Assembly: GCF_027409185.1 (NCBI RefSeq)
Contig: NC_084462.1
Coordinates: 41,860,679 to 41,924,678, forward strand
Source of the DNA: Cynocephalus volans
Taxonomy: Eukaryota > Chordata > Mammalia > Dermoptera > Cynocephalidae
Direction: 5' to 3'
Length of the DNA stretch: 64,000 nucleotides
Shown here: positions 44,880 to 55,234 of the stretch, piece by piece
Position numbering within the stretch: position 1 is the stretch's first letter
How the letters are laid out: each line of letters opens with the position of its first letter
The notes under the pieces: generated by a model
Database searches by the model: none
Seen by the model: the letters and a program-made list of their open reading frames with translations, nothing else
What the model was told of the DNA's origin: nothing
Program-made: the position numbers and the translations under genes

Positions 44880-47358
44880 AAAAACAAAAATTCAGGTATA
44901 GACTTATGGGATGCAGCTAGAATAGTGCTTAGAGAGAAATTTATAATTGTAAACACCTATGTTAAAGTAGGAAAAAAAATCTCAAATCTAAACCTAACAC
45001 TCTACTGTAAGACACTGAAAACAAAGAGCAAACTAAATCCCAAAGCAATCATAAGGTAGTAAGAATTGGAAAGGAATTTAATGATATAGCAAATAGAAAA
45101 ACAATAGAGAAAATCAACACAATCAAAAGTTGGTTCTACTAAAAGATCAGCAAAATTGACCAATCTTTAGCTAGATGTGCCAAGAAAAAAAGTTAGAAAA
45201 ATCAAATTACTAAAATCAGAAATGAACGAGAGTTCATTATTATCAATACAGAAATAAAAAATAATTATAAGGGAATATTATGGACAACTGTATGCCAACG
45301 AATTAGACAACTTAGATGAAATGGTCAAATTCCTAGAAAGATACAAACTACCAAAACTGACTCCACACACAAAAAATAGAAAATATGAATATACATATAA
45401 AAAGAAAAGAGATTGAATTAGTAATATTGAAAAAACCTAAAAAACAAACAAAAAAACCTTCCCAAAAAGAAAATCCCAGGACCATATGGCTTCACTCCCA
45501 AACATTTACTGAAGAATTACTGATTTTTTACAAAATCATACAAAAAATAAAAGAGGTGAATACACTTCCTAACTCATTCTATCAAGCTTGCATTAGCCAG
45601 ATTCCAAAACCAGACAAAGATATCATAAGAAAACTACAGACCAATATCTCTTATGAGTACAGGTGTAAAAATCTTCAACAAATTACTAGCAAATTGAACC
45701 CAGCAATGTATAAAAAGGATTATACACTATGAACAAGTGGGATTTATCCCAGGGATACAAGATTAGTTTAATATTCAACAAAAAATTATTATAATATGCC
45801 ACATCCATACAGCAAAGGACAAAAATACCTGATAATCTTAGTAGATGCAGAAAAAGCATTTGGTGATATTCAATATCCTTTCATGACAAAAAAAAAAAAA
45901 AAAAGTCACTCTAAAAACTAGCAAGAAAAGGAACTTCCTAAACTTGGTAAAGGGCATCCATAAAAACTTCACAGCTAATATCATACTTAGGGGGAAAAAG
46001 AGTGAATGCTTCCCCCTAAGATCAGGAACAAGACAAGGATGTCTGTTCTTGCCACTTTTACTCAACATTGTACTGGAAGTCCTTGCCAGGGAGATTAGGC
46101 AAGAAAATAAAATAAAAGGCATCAAAATTGGAAAGGAAGAAATAAAACTATCACTTTTTGTAAATGCTGTAATCATATATAGGAAATTCTAAGGAGTGTA
46201 TGAAAAAAATTAATATTAGAACTAATAAATGAGTTTACTGAAATTTCAGGATACAAGATCAGTATAAAAAATCAGTTGTATTTCTATATATGCCATGAAC
46301 AGTCAAAAAATGAACTTAGGAAAACAATTTCATTTACAAGATCATCAATAGGAATAAAACATTAGGAATATTGACAAAAGAAGTGCATAACTTATACTCT
46401 GAAAACTATAAAACATTGTTGAAAAAAATTTAAAAAGACCTAAATAAATGGAAAGACATATCTAATGTTCAAGGATTGGAAGACTTAACATGTTAATGTG
46501 TTAATATGTTAATATGGCAATACTCCCCCAAATTGATCTATAGAATTAATGCAATTACTATAAAAATCCCAGCTGACTCATTTGCAGAAATTGACAAGCT
46601 GATCCTAAACATCACATAGAAATTCATGGGACCCAAAATAGCAACAACAAAAAATCTTGAAAAAGAACAAAGTTGTAGAATAAAAAATTCAAAATTTCAT
46701 AACTTAATACAAAAAACTGGATATCTACATGCAAACGTATGAAGTTGGACCCCTACCTCATATCATATACAAAACTGAAATAAAAAAATGAATTAAAGGA
46801 CTAAATATAAGAACTAAAACTATAAAACTCTTAGAAGAACACAGAGACTTAAACCTTTGTGACTTTGGATTAGGTAATGTTTTTTTAGAGATGACACCAA
46901 AAGCACAAGCAACGAAGCAAAAGTAGATAAACTGGACTTCACAAAAATGAAAATGTTTGTGCTTCAAAGGACAGAATCAAGAAAGTGAAAAGACAACCAC
47001 AGAAAGAGAAAATATTTGCAAATCATACACCAACTCAATACTAAAAACAGAAATAACACAATTGAAAAATGGGCCAAGGATTAGAATAAACATTACTCTA
47101 AGGAAGATATATAAATGGCCAATAAGCACACAGAAAGATGCTAACATCATCAGTTATCAGGGAAATGCAAATCAAAACCATAATGAGACATCACATCCAA
47201 AAATACGTCCAGACTCAGAGAGACAAATTATAAGTGTTGGCAAGGATGTAAAGAAATTATAACCCTTACACATGTAAAATAGTGCAGTCACTTTGGAGAA
47301 CAGTCAGGCAGTTCCTAAAATGGTTACTATGTGCTCCAGTAATTCCACTCCTAGGTTC
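44880..47358 (+). mobile_element. Old L1 ORF2 remnant, left part of a thrice-split copy
   Basis: Decayed ORF2 in sense, aligning with the intact copy at 51,500-54,180. It begins at the gatgcagctagaatagtgct stretch, passes the Z domain, and has RT text with GTRQGC-like (46,025-46,045) and an active-site block reading LSLFVNA where the intact copy has LSLFADD, so the catalytic aspartates are gone. It continues into the C-terminal third. Frameshifts and stops are numerous. It stops at 47,358 at a MaLR-type LTR and resumes at 47,786, then again at 54,868. Confidence 0.88.
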
Positions 47359-47359
47359 C

Positions 47360-47785
47360 ATGTATTAGTCCATTTCGGTTGCTTATAACAAAATACACAG
47401 AACTGGGAAATTTGTAAGAAAATGAAAATTATTGCTTACAGTTTTGGAGGCTGGGAAGTCCAAAGTCCAAACCCAGGGAACACATCTAGTGAGGGTTTTG
47501 GTGGTGGCGACAGTGACCCAGGGGTCTCGCATGGCAGAAAGTGGTGGAACAGAGAGACTAACCTTTCATGTGCTCTTCTATTAAAGCCCCCAGAACCATG
47601 CCCCTGACAACCACTATTAATCCATTCACTATGTTATGGTCCTACAATCTAATCACCTTTCCAAAGCCTCACCTTTCTATTACCATAATAGGCTTTCCCA
47701 CCCTCAACAGTTACTGTGGGACTCAACAGTTAAAGTTCTAATGTATAATCTTTGGGAGACACAATTCAATCGATCTACAGCAGTA
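47360..47785 (-). mobile_element. MaLR-type LTR inserted in the old L1
   Basis: Plus-strand text starts tgtattagtccatttcggtt and runs aactgggaaatttgtaagaa, cttacagttttggaggctgg, to gggagacacaattcaatcga, ending ctaca. This is the reverse of MST/MLT-class LTR layouts. L1 text is continuous across the insertion. A second copy of the same type is at 58,912-59,300. Confidence 0.75.
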
Positions 47786-47964
47786 TACACCCAAGATAAA
47801 TGAAAACATACTTGTACCCAAACACGTGCACGCAAAAGTTCAGTAGCAGCAGCATTAATCATAATAGTAAAAAATTGGAAACTCTAATCTTCACCAACTG
47901 ATGAATGGATAAATAAAATGTGGTGTACATTTTATTGGAATATTATTTGTCAAAAAGAGTAAGT
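47786..47964 (+). mobile_element. Old L1, middle part
   Basis: L1 ORF2 C-terminal text (tatacacccaagataaatgaaa, tgatgaatggataaataaaatg) between the MaLR LTR and the young L1. Its last 13 bases are the left copy of the young L1's target duplication. Confidence 0.85.
47952..47964. repeat. Target-site duplication, left copy
   Basis: aaaaagagtaagt, identical to 54,855-54,867. The first five A cannot be told apart from the poly(A) tail, so the certain length is 8-13 bp. Confidence 0.9.
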
Positions 47965-49500
47965 GAAGAGGTTCAAGATGGCGGTGGCTGCGGCGGCTGG
48001 CGCGGAGTAGCTGAGGTGGAAAAGGTGGCCACTGGGCCTCAGGCAGCCAGGAAACTTGTGGACCTTCCTCTGGCCATCTCTTAAGGGAGGACTGCTGCTG
48101 CTGGCTGGTCGTGGGGGCTCAACGCCACTTTGCCCCCGGCAGGAGAGGCTGCCTCATTTACAGGCAACAGCTTTGAAGTGTGGAGCAGGAAAAGAACTGA
48201 TTCTTAGCTGCAAAAGCGAGTCTTGAAACAGGGAACACGGCGCCAGGGCTGCTGTGGATGCAGCCAGGATCCCGGAGGCTGGGGCCGCACTGAAGGCGGC
48301 CAGCTGCCCTATTCAGGATTCGAGGTTTCAGGCCGGCATTAAAGAAGATTCCTGGGAGCGCCCGAGCGGCGCCGCGACTGAACAGCCCCGAGGCGGCAGC
48401 GCCGAGAACACGGAAGGCAACAAACCAGAGACAGAGCGAGCGCCCGACCTGGCACAGCACTGTGAGTGATCCCTGGCACAGCTCTGTTCGGGGGGTGGAT
48501 GCCCACGCGGCTCCCGCCTGCACCACCAGGCCACTCACTGCCCCGGTGCTGCCTCCATTTTCCCAGGTGCGGGCAGCTCCGCCCTGCTCGGCCATCACTG
48601 AGCCCATTTGCTTGGCCTGGCGCGGGGCTTTCCGGACCCTGCGGGCCGGCCTCCTCTCCCACTCCCTCCGCGGTTCTCTGGCAGGGCTGGGGGTGTGGGG
48701 CATCCCGACCAGTGTTGGGAGGGCTAGGAAGTACGGGCGGGCGACTGTCACTCCACCACACCCTGGACTCCGCCCCGGTAAACTTCCTGTTACTGGGAAG
48801 CAGATACTATCTCTGCGACCACCAGTTTGGAAAAAAGCCTAACGAATTTCTGGTTGGGAATAGTGTGGTAGGAGAGTTCCCAGGCCCGCTTGAACCTGCC
48901 GGAGAGCAGGCTGCAGGCGGGCACTAGACTCGGTTTATACCAGGGGGATACAAAGGTGAACAAGACCCGAGAAAGATCTACACAGTGCTACAAAGGCACC
49001 CAGAGAGACCGGTCGTCTGTGCCTAGCAGAAACCTGGTAGACTTCCTGGGCGAGGCGGTGCTGAGCAGGGTCTTGAAGGCCCAGCTGATAGACAAGGGGT
49101 GCAGCAGACACGCCCCAGCCCAGCACAGTGTGCACAGAGGGGGGAGACGTGCGGCCAGGGAGGCGGAGACTCGACAGAAACCACACACCCGGTGGGGTCG
49201 CCACTGCACGATCTAACAGCCTGGGCCAGAGCACACGGAACGGGGAGAAGTCCTGTACAGAAAGTGAAAGCTCAACAGAGATCACACACCCTGTGGTACG
49301 TGATCCACCAGCCCAGCAGAGTCCAAGCTGACCAGAAAGGTGGATCCCCGGAGAAGCCCAAGACCCGAGGCAACCACACACACAAGACACTAGAGGCCAA
49401 CTGAGCAGTCACGGCGGGAGCCATACCAAATTGGCAACCACAGCAACATCCTAGTTAGTCATTAGTCTCAAACCGGTGGACTGTGAAACCCCCTGCCACA
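47965..49500 (+). promoter_or_regulatory. L1 5' UTR / internal promoter
   Basis: About 1.5 kb, markedly CpG-rich against the AT-rich flanks. A YY1-type site (caagatggcgg, 47,974-47,984) lies near the first base, which in human L1 sets accurate transcription start. No tandem monomers are seen. An antisense ORF lies inside (48,158-48,703). Promoter activity is inferred from position and homology. Confidence 0.85.
48158..48703 (-). CDS. Antisense ORF in L1 5' UTR (ORF0-like position), hypothetical
   Basis: Minus-strand ATG at 48,701-48,703 opens a frame of about 181 codons ending at 48,158. The frame is open further upstream without an ATG. The predicted peptide is arginine/alanine/glycine-rich with a cysteine-containing C-terminus and no domain I recognise. 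Human L1 has a short antisense ORF0 in the same relative place, described as primate-specific, and I see no sequence similarity. The GC-rich DNA makes chance open frames common, and overlapping sense frames of 120-150 codons exist here too. So this is an unproven candidate. Confidence 0.25.
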   Translation of the reverse strand: MPHTPSPAREPRREWERRPARRVRKAPRQAKQMGSVMAEQGGAARTWENGGSTGAVSGLVVQAGAAWASTPRTELCQGSLTVLCQVGRSLCLWFVAFRVLGAAASGLFSRGAARALPGIFFNAGLKPRILNRAAGRLQCGPSLRDPGCIHSSPGAVFPVSRLAFAAKNQFFSCSTLQSCCL

Positions 49501-50481
49501 ATGAATAAACACCAAAAAAAAGACACCAGAAATACAAAAAATCAAGAAAGTACACCACCAAAAGTTAATAAATCTCATACTCTAGATCCTATAGAACAAG
49601 AAGCCCTTGAAATAACTGACAAGGAATCTCGAGTGATAATTCTAAGGAAACTGAATGAGATACAAGAAAACTCAGCTAGACATCATGATGAAATGAGGAA
49701 AAGTATACAGGATCTGAAAGAGGAAATATACAAGGAAATCAATGTCCTGAAAAAAAATGTAGCAGAACTTGCTGAACTGAAGAAGTTATTCAGCGAAATA
49801 AAAAACACAACGGAGAGTTTAACCAGCAGGCTTGTCGAAGTTGAAGAGAGAACCTCTGAACTTGAAGATGGGCTGTTTGAAATAACACAAGCAGACAAAA
49901 AGAAAGAAAAAAGAATCAAGGAAATGGAAGAAAATCTGAGAGAGATATCAGACAACCTCAAGCGCTCAAATATCCGAGTCATGGGTATTCCAGAAGGGGA
50001 GGAAAATGGAGATTCCATTGAAAACATATTCAACAAAATAGTGGCAGAAAACTTCCCAGGTATAGGAAAAATCACAGATCTTCAGATCCAGGAAGCTCAA
50101 CGATCTCCAAACGTATTCAACCCAAAAAGGCCTTCTCCAAGACATGTCATAGTCAAATTGGCAAAACTCAGAGACAAAGAGAGAATCTTAAAAGCTGCAA
50201 GAGAGAAGCGTCAAATCACCTATAAGGGAGCCCCAATCAGGTTAACATCAGACTTTTCATCACAAACCCTTAAAGCTAGAAAGGAATGGGATGATATTTT
50301 CAAAATACTAAAAGACAAAGATTGCCAGCCAAGAATACTCTACCCTGCAAGGCTATCCTTCCGAAATGATGGGCAAATAGTATATTTCTCAGACAAACAA
50401 AAACTGCGGGAGTTCACTACCACAAGACCACCCTTACAAGAAATCCTCAAGGGAGTACTGGGTTTGGTTCCTGAAAAATAA
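49501..50481 (+). CDS. ORF1: LINE-1 ORF1 protein (RNA-binding chaperone)
   Basis: Starts at the first in-frame ATG (49,501, A at -3). The frame is open 18 bp further upstream, but only through a GTG, which is not a likely start in a mammal. The product is 326 aa, against 338 in human. Residues about 25-150 are a lysine/glutamate/leucine-rich coiled coil that forms the trimer. About 155-250 is the RRM, starting NIRVMGIPEG. About 250-320 is the C-terminal domain with YPARLSF and LREFTTTRPPL. No internal stop. ORF1p coats L1 RNA in cytoplasmic RNPs and is required for retrotransposition. It is the first cistron of the L1 transcript, 187 bp ahead of ORF2. Confidence 0.95.
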   Translation: MNKHQKKDTRNTKNQESTPPKVNKSHTLDPIEQEALEITDKESRVIILRKLNEIQENSARHHDEMRKSIQDLKEEIYKEINVLKKNVAELAELKKLFSEIKNTTESLTSRLVEVEERTSELEDGLFEITQADKKKEKRIKEMEENLREISDNLKRSNIRVMGIPEGEENGDSIENIFNKIVAENFPGIGKITDLQIQEAQRSPNVFNPKRPSPRHVIVKLAKLRDKERILKAAREKRQITYKGAPIRLTSDFSSQTLKARKEWDDIFKILKDKDCQPRILYPARLSFRNDGQIVYFSDKQKLREFTTTRPPLQEILKGVLGLVPEK

Positions 50482-50668
50482 CTACCACTGCCATAAAAAC
50501 CTAAGAAAAATCTAAACCCGCTAGTACAATAAAAATGGCATTCATGAAGAGAAAACAAGCTAACAAAAACACTATCTACAACCTAAGGAACCAACAAACA
50601 AAGAAACCAAACAGTAAATCAGAAAGCAAGGAACAAAAGACACCTAAGACAACCAAACAACCAATAAA
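50482..50668 (+). other. L1 inter-ORF region
   Basis: 187 bp, A-rich, with no coding content. About three times the 63 bp of human L1. ORF2 is presumably reached by an unconventional reinitiation as in other L1s, but nothing in the sequence proves this. Confidence 0.8.
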
Positions 50669-53600
50669 ATGCTAGGAATAAATCAACACCTTTCAATAAC
50701 AACTCTTAATGTTAAAGGCTTAAATTCCCCAATTAAAAGACACAGACTGGCTGACTGGATCAAAAAGCAGGACCCAACTATATGCTGCCTACAAGAGACC
50801 CACCTCACCCATAAAGATTCACACAGACTAAGAGTGAAAGGATGGAAAAAGATTTACCATGCAAACAGAAAAGAAAAACGAGCTGGAGTGGCTATTCTTA
50901 TATCTGACAAAATAGACTTTAAACTAAAAACCATAAAAAGAGACAGTGAGGGACACTACTTAATGATAAAAGGACTGATCCATCAAGAAGACATAACAAT
51001 CATAAATATGTACGCACCCAATGTTGGAGCAGCCAGATTTATAAAACAAACTCTATTAGACCTAAAGAAGGAAATAGACACTAATACCATAATAGCAGGG
51101 GACCTGAACACTCCACTGTCAATATTAGACAGATCATCTAGGCAAAGAATCAGTAGAGAAACACAAGATCTAAACAAGACTCTAGACCAATTGGAATTGG
51201 CAGATATCTACAGAACATTCCACCCAACAACCTCAGAATATTCATTCTTCTCATCAGCACATGGATCATTCTCCAGGATAGATCACATATTAGGTCACAA
51301 ATCAAGTCTCAATAAATTCAAAAAAATTGGAATTATCCCATGTATCTTCTCAGACCACAATGGATTAAAACTAGAAATTAATAACAAACAAAACTTTGGA
51401 AACTATACAAACACATGGAAATTAAACAGCATTCTACTTAATGACATATGGGTCCAAGAAGAAATCAAGCAGGAAATCAAAAAGTTTATTGAAACTAATG
51501 AAAACAATGATACATCATACCAAAACCTGTGGGATACTGCAAAAGCAGTATTGAGGGGAAAATTTATTGCATTAAATGCTCACTTCAGAAGAATGGGAAG
51601 ATGGCAAGTGAACAACCTAACACTTCACCTTAAAGAACTAGAAAAACAAGAACAATCCAATCCTAAAGTTAGCAGACGGAAAGAAATCATTAAGATCAGA
51701 GCAGAACTGAATGAAATTGAAAACCAAAAAACAATTCAAAAGATCAACGAATCAAAAAGTTGGTTTTTTGAAAAGATAAATAAAATTGACAAACCATTAG
51801 CATGGCTAACAAAAAAAAGAAGAGAGAAGACTCAAATAACCAAAATTAGAAATGAAAAAGGCGATATTACAACTGATTCATCTGAAATACAAGGAATCAT
51901 TCGAGACTACTATAAACAACTATACGCCAACAAATTTGAAAATCTGGAGGAAATGGATAAATTTCTGGACACACACAAGCTCCCAAAACTGAACCGTGAA
52001 GACGTAGAAAATTTGAACAGACCAATAACAATAAAGGAGATTGAAGCTGTTATCAGAAGGCTCCCAACAAAGAAAAGCCCAGGACCAGATGGATTCACAG
52101 CAGAATTTTACCAAACATTCAAAGAGGAATTGACACCGATTCTTTACAAACTATTCCAAAAGATTGAAACGGACGCAAATCTCCCAAACTCATTCTATGA
52201 AGCAAACATCATCCTGATACCAAAACCAGGTAAAGATATAACCAAAAAAGAAAACTACAGGCCGATATCCTTGATGAATATAGATGCAAAAATCCTCACT
52301 AAAATACTAGCAAACAGAATACAGCAACACATACGAAAAATTATTCATCACGATCAAGTGGGATTCATCCCAGGGATGCAAGGTTGGTTCAACATACGCA
52401 AATCAATAAATGTGATACACCATATTAATAAACTCAAACACAAGGACCATATGATCATCTCTATAGATGCTGAAAAAGCATTTGATAAAGTTCAGCACTC
52501 ATTCATGACAAAGACCCTCTATAAGTTAGGTATAGAGGGAAAGTATCTCAACATAATTAAAGCCATATATGACAAACCCACTGCCAATATCATCCTGAAT
52601 GGAGAAAAGCTGAAAGCTTTTCCTTTAAGAACAGGCACTAGACAAGGATGCCCACTCTCACCACTCCTATTCAACATAGTGTTGGAAGTACTAGCCAGAG
52701 CAATCAGAGAAGAGAAGGAAATAAAGGGCATCCAGATTGGAAAAGATGAAGTCAAACTGTCCCTGTTTGCAGATGACATGATCCTATATATCGAACAGCC
52801 TAAAACCTCTACAAAAAAACTGTTGGAATTGATAAATGATTTCAGCACAGTAGCAGGATACAAAATCAACACGCAAAAATCAGTAGCATTTCTTTTCTCC
52901 AATAGTGAACATGCAGAAGGAGAAATCAAGAAAGCCTGCCCATTTACAATAGCCACCAAAAAAATAAAATACTTAGGAATTGAGTTAACCAAGGAGGTGA
53001 AAAATCTCTATAATGAGAACTACAAACCACTGCTGAGAAAAATTAGAGAGGATACAAGAAGATGGAAAGATATTCCATGCTCTTGGATTGGAAGAATCAA
53101 CATAGTGAAAATGTCCATACTACCCAAAGTGATATACAAATTCAATGCAATCCCCATCAAAATTCCAAAGACATTTTTCTCAGAAATGGAAAAAACTATT
53201 CAGACATTTATATGGAACAATAAAAGACCACGAATAGCCAAAGCAATGCTCAGCAAAAAAAATAAAGCTGGAGGCATAAGACTACCTGACTTTAAGCTAT
53301 ACTACAAAGCTATAATAACCAAAACAGTATGGTACTGGCATAAAAACAGACACACTGATCAATGGAATAGAATAGAGAATCCAGAAATCAACCCACACAC
53401 TTACTGCCATCTGATCTTTGACAAAGGCACCAAGCCTATTCACTGGGGAAGGGACTGCCTCTTCAGCAAGAGGTGCTGGGATAACTGGATATCGATATGC
53501 AGGAGAATGAAACTAGATCCATACCTCTCACCGTATACTAAAATCAACTCAAAATGGATTAAGGATTTAAATATACACCCTGAGACAATAAAACTTCTTA

Positions 53601-54496
53601 AAGAAAACATAGGGGAAACACTTCAGGAAATAGGACTGGGCACAGACTTCATGAATATGACCCCAAAAGCACGGGCAACCAAAGGAAAAATAAACAAATG
53701 GGATTATATCAAACTAAAAAGCTTCTGCACAGCAAAAGAAACAATTAAAAGAGTTAAAAGACAACCAACAGAGTGGGAGAAAATATTTGCAAAATATACA
53801 TCTGACAAAGGATTAATATCCAGAATATATAAGGAACTCAAACAACTTTACAAGAAGAAAACAAGCAACCCAATTAAAAAATGGGCAAAAGAGCTAAGTA
53901 GGCATTTCTCTAAGGAAGATATCCAAATGGCCAACAGACATATGAAAAAATGCTCAACATCACTCAGCATCCGGGAAATGCAAATCAAAACCACATTGAG
54001 ATACCATCTAACCCCAGTTAGGATGGCTAAAATCCAAAAGACTATGAACGATAAATGCTGGCGAGGCTGCGGAGAAAAAGGAACTCTCATACATTGTTGG
54101 TGGGACTGCAAAATGGTGCAGCCTCTATGGAAAATGGTATGGAGGTTCCTTAAACAATTGCAAATAGATCTACCATACGACCCAGCCATCCCACTGTTGG
54201 GAATATACCCAGAGGAATGGAAATCATCAAGTCGAAGGTATACCTGTTCCCCAATGTTCATCGCAGCACTCTTTACAATAGCCATGAGTTGGAACCAGCC
54301 CAAATGCCCATCATCAGATGAGTGGATACGGAAAATGTGGTACATCTACACAATGGAATACTACTCAGCTATAAAAACGAATGAAATACTGCCATTTGCA
54401 ACAACATGGATGGACCTTGAGAGAATTATATTAAGTGAAACAAGTCAGGCACAGAAAGAGAAATACCATATGTTCTCACTTATTGGAGGGAGCTAA
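50669..54496 (+). CDS. ORF2: LINE-1 ORF2 protein (endonuclease and reverse transcriptase)
   Basis: 1275 aa with ATG start, the same length as human ORF2p. The N-terminal APE-type endonuclease (about 1-240) keeps N14, E43, D145 and N147 at the human positions, plus the later IDH and SDH motifs. The Z region (about 380-480) holds SPGPDGF. The reverse transcriptase (about 500-770) has [37 protein letters not shown] and the active site FADD, with D702 and D703 as in human. The C-terminal knuckle C-X3-C-X7-H-X4-C lies at 1130-1147. No stop, frameshift or lost catalytic residue is seen. It nicks target DNA at TTTT/A-type sites and primes cDNA synthesis from the nick. Confidence 0.97.
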   Translation: MLGINQHLSITTLNVKGLNSPIKRHRLADWIKKQDPTICCLQETHLTHKDSHRLRVKGWKKIYHANRKEKRAGVAILISDKIDFKLKTIKRDSEGHYLMIKGLIHQEDITIINMYAPNVGAARFIKQTLLDLKKEIDTNTIIAGDLNTPLSILDRSSRQRISRETQDLNKTLDQLELADIYRTFHPTTSEYSFFSSAHGSFSRIDHILGHKSSLNKFKKIGIIPCIFSDHNGLKLEINNKQNFGNYTNTWKLNSILLNDIWVQEEIKQEIKKFIETNENNDTSYQNLWDTAKAVLRGKFIALNAHFRRMGRWQVNNLTLHLKELEKQEQSNPKVSRRKEIIKIRAELNEIENQKTIQKINESKSWFFEKINKIDKPLAWLTKKRREKTQITKIRNEKGDITTDSSEIQGIIRDYYKQLYANKFENLEEMDKFLDTHKLPKLNREDVENLNRPITIKEIEAVIRRLPTKKSPGPDGFTAEFYQTFKEELTPILYKLFQKIETDANLPNSFYEANIILIPKPGKDITKKENYRPISLMNIDAKILTKILANRIQQHIRKIIHHDQVGFIPGMQGWFNIRKSINVIHHINKLKHKDHMIISIDAEKAFDKVQHSFMTKTLYKLGIEGKYLNIIKAIYDKPTANIILNGEKLKAFPLRTGTRQGCPLSPLLFNIVLEVLARAIREEKEIKGIQIGKDEVKLSLFADDMILYIEQPKTSTKKLLELINDFSTVAGYKINTQKSVAFLFSNSEHAEGEIKKACPFTIATKKIKYLGIELTKEVKNLYNENYKPLLRKIREDTRRWKDIPCSWIGRINIVKMSILPKVIYKFNAIPIKIPKTFFSEMEKTIQTFIWNNKRPRIAKAMLSKKNKAGGIRLPDFKLYYKAIITKTVWYWHKNRHTDQWNRIENPEINPHTYCHLIFDKGTKPIHWGRDCLFSKRCWDNWISICRRMKLDPYLSPYTKINSKWIKDLNIHPETIKLLKENIGETLQEIGLGTDFMNMTPKARATKGKINKWDYIKLKSFCTAKETIKRVKRQPTEWEKIFAKYTSDKGLISRIYKELKQLYKKKTSNPIKKWAKELSRHFSKEDIQMANRHMKKCSTSLSIREMQIKTTLRYHLTPVRMAKIQKTMNDKCWRGCGEKGTLIHCWWDCKMVQPLWKMVWRFLKQLQIDLPYDPAIPLLGIYPEEWKSSSRRYTCSPMFIAALFTIAMSWNQPKCPSSDEWIRKMWYIYTMEYYSAIKTNEILPFATTWMDLERIILSETSQAQKEKYHMFSLIGGS

Positions 54497-54711
54497 AAAT
54501 TAATATATAAATTCACACACACACATACACACACACACACACAAACCGGGGGGGGGGGGGGGGAAGAAGATATAACAACCACAATTATTTGAAGTTGATA
54601 CAACAAACAAACAGAAAGGACATTGTTGGGGGGGAGGGGGGAGGGAGAAGGGAGGGAGGTTTTGGGGATGGGGAGCATTAATCAGCTACAATGTATATCG
54701 ACAAAATAAAA
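54497..54711 (+). other. L1 3' UTR with G-rich tract
   Basis: Contains a CA repeat (about 54,513-54,541), an uninterrupted run of 16 G (54,548-54,563) and a second G-rich polypurine stretch (54,629-54,660), typical of L1 3' UTRs and able to form G-quadruplexes. The polyadenylation signal aataaa lies at 54,705-54,710. Confidence 0.9.
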
Positions 54712-54854
54712 TTAAAAAAAAAAAACAAATTAATAGATGGTAAAATAAAAAAATAAAATAAAATAAAATAAAATAAAATAAAATAAAAACAAAAAATAAT
54801 AATAATTAAAAAAAAATAAATTATAATTAGATTTATCTAAAAAAAAAAAAAAAA
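54712..54854 (+). repeat. Two-step A-rich tail of the L1
   Basis: A first run of A (54,714-54,725) is followed by about 113 bp that include (AAAAT)n and two non-repetitive bits (caaattaatagatgg, ttataattagatttatct). A second pure A run (54,839-54,859) then merges with the target duplication. Either tail instability or a short 3' transduction could explain it. Confidence 0.8.
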
Positions 54855-54867
54855 AAAAAGAGTAAGT
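54855..54867. repeat. Target-site duplication, right copy
   Basis: aaaaagagtaagt, identical to 47,952-47,964. Confidence 0.9.
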
Positions 54868-55205
54868 CAAGCACTGATACATGCTACAACACGAAGGAAC
54901 CTTGAAAACAGTATGCTCAGTGAAAGAAACCAGTCACAAAAGAGCATAGATTATATGACTTTATGAGAAATGTTTAGAATAGGCAAATCTTTATAGATAG
55001 AAGGTAGTTTTGCGGTTGCCTAGGGCTGGTGGGGATAATGATTAAGGGGTGCAAAGTTTCTTTTTGGGACAATAAAAATGTTCTAAAATAGATTGTGGTG
55101 ATAGATGCACAATTCTGTGAATATATACTAAAAGACATTGAATGGTGCATTTTAAATGGGTAGATTGTCTGATATATGAATTATATCTCAATAAAGCTGT
55201 TCTTA
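54868..55205 (+). mobile_element. Old L1, right part (3' end)
   Basis: Continues the old L1 across the young one: actgatacatgctacaacac, tgctcagtgaaagaaaccag, ggttgcctagggctggtggg, tgaattatatctcaataaag. It is the same 3' end type as at 1-490. Confidence 0.88.
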
Positions 55206-55234
55206 AAAAGGAGTCATATATAGACAGGAAAGTA

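Larger units (their letters stand above)
47965..54854 (+). mobile_element. Full-length LINE-1 with both ORFs open
   Basis: Complete autonomous non-LTR retrotransposon: GC-rich 5' UTR (47,965-49,500), ORF1 (49,501-50,481), a 187-bp inter-ORF region, ORF2 (50,669-54,496), a 3' UTR with a CA repeat and G-rich tract, aataaa at 54,705-54,710, and an A-rich tail. The 5' end begins gaagaggttcaagatggcgg. The core caagatgg matches the YY1 site found at the start of human L1, and I see no 5' truncation. The flanking 13-bp duplication is perfect. It interrupts an older L1 in the same orientation. Both proteins are uninterrupted, so it is young and may be competent. Confidence 0.97.

Noticed and set aside
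48339..48927. Sense-strand proteins of 126-153 aa in the L1 5' UTR
   Set aside because: Several overlapping frames are open at once because of GC-rich composition. None resembles a known protein or precedes ORF1 in a conserved way.
49483..49500. GTG as start of the L1 ORF1
   Set aside because: The frame is open there, but mammalian initiation at GTG is unlikely. The first ATG at 49,501 has a suitable context and gives 326 aa, close to the human length.
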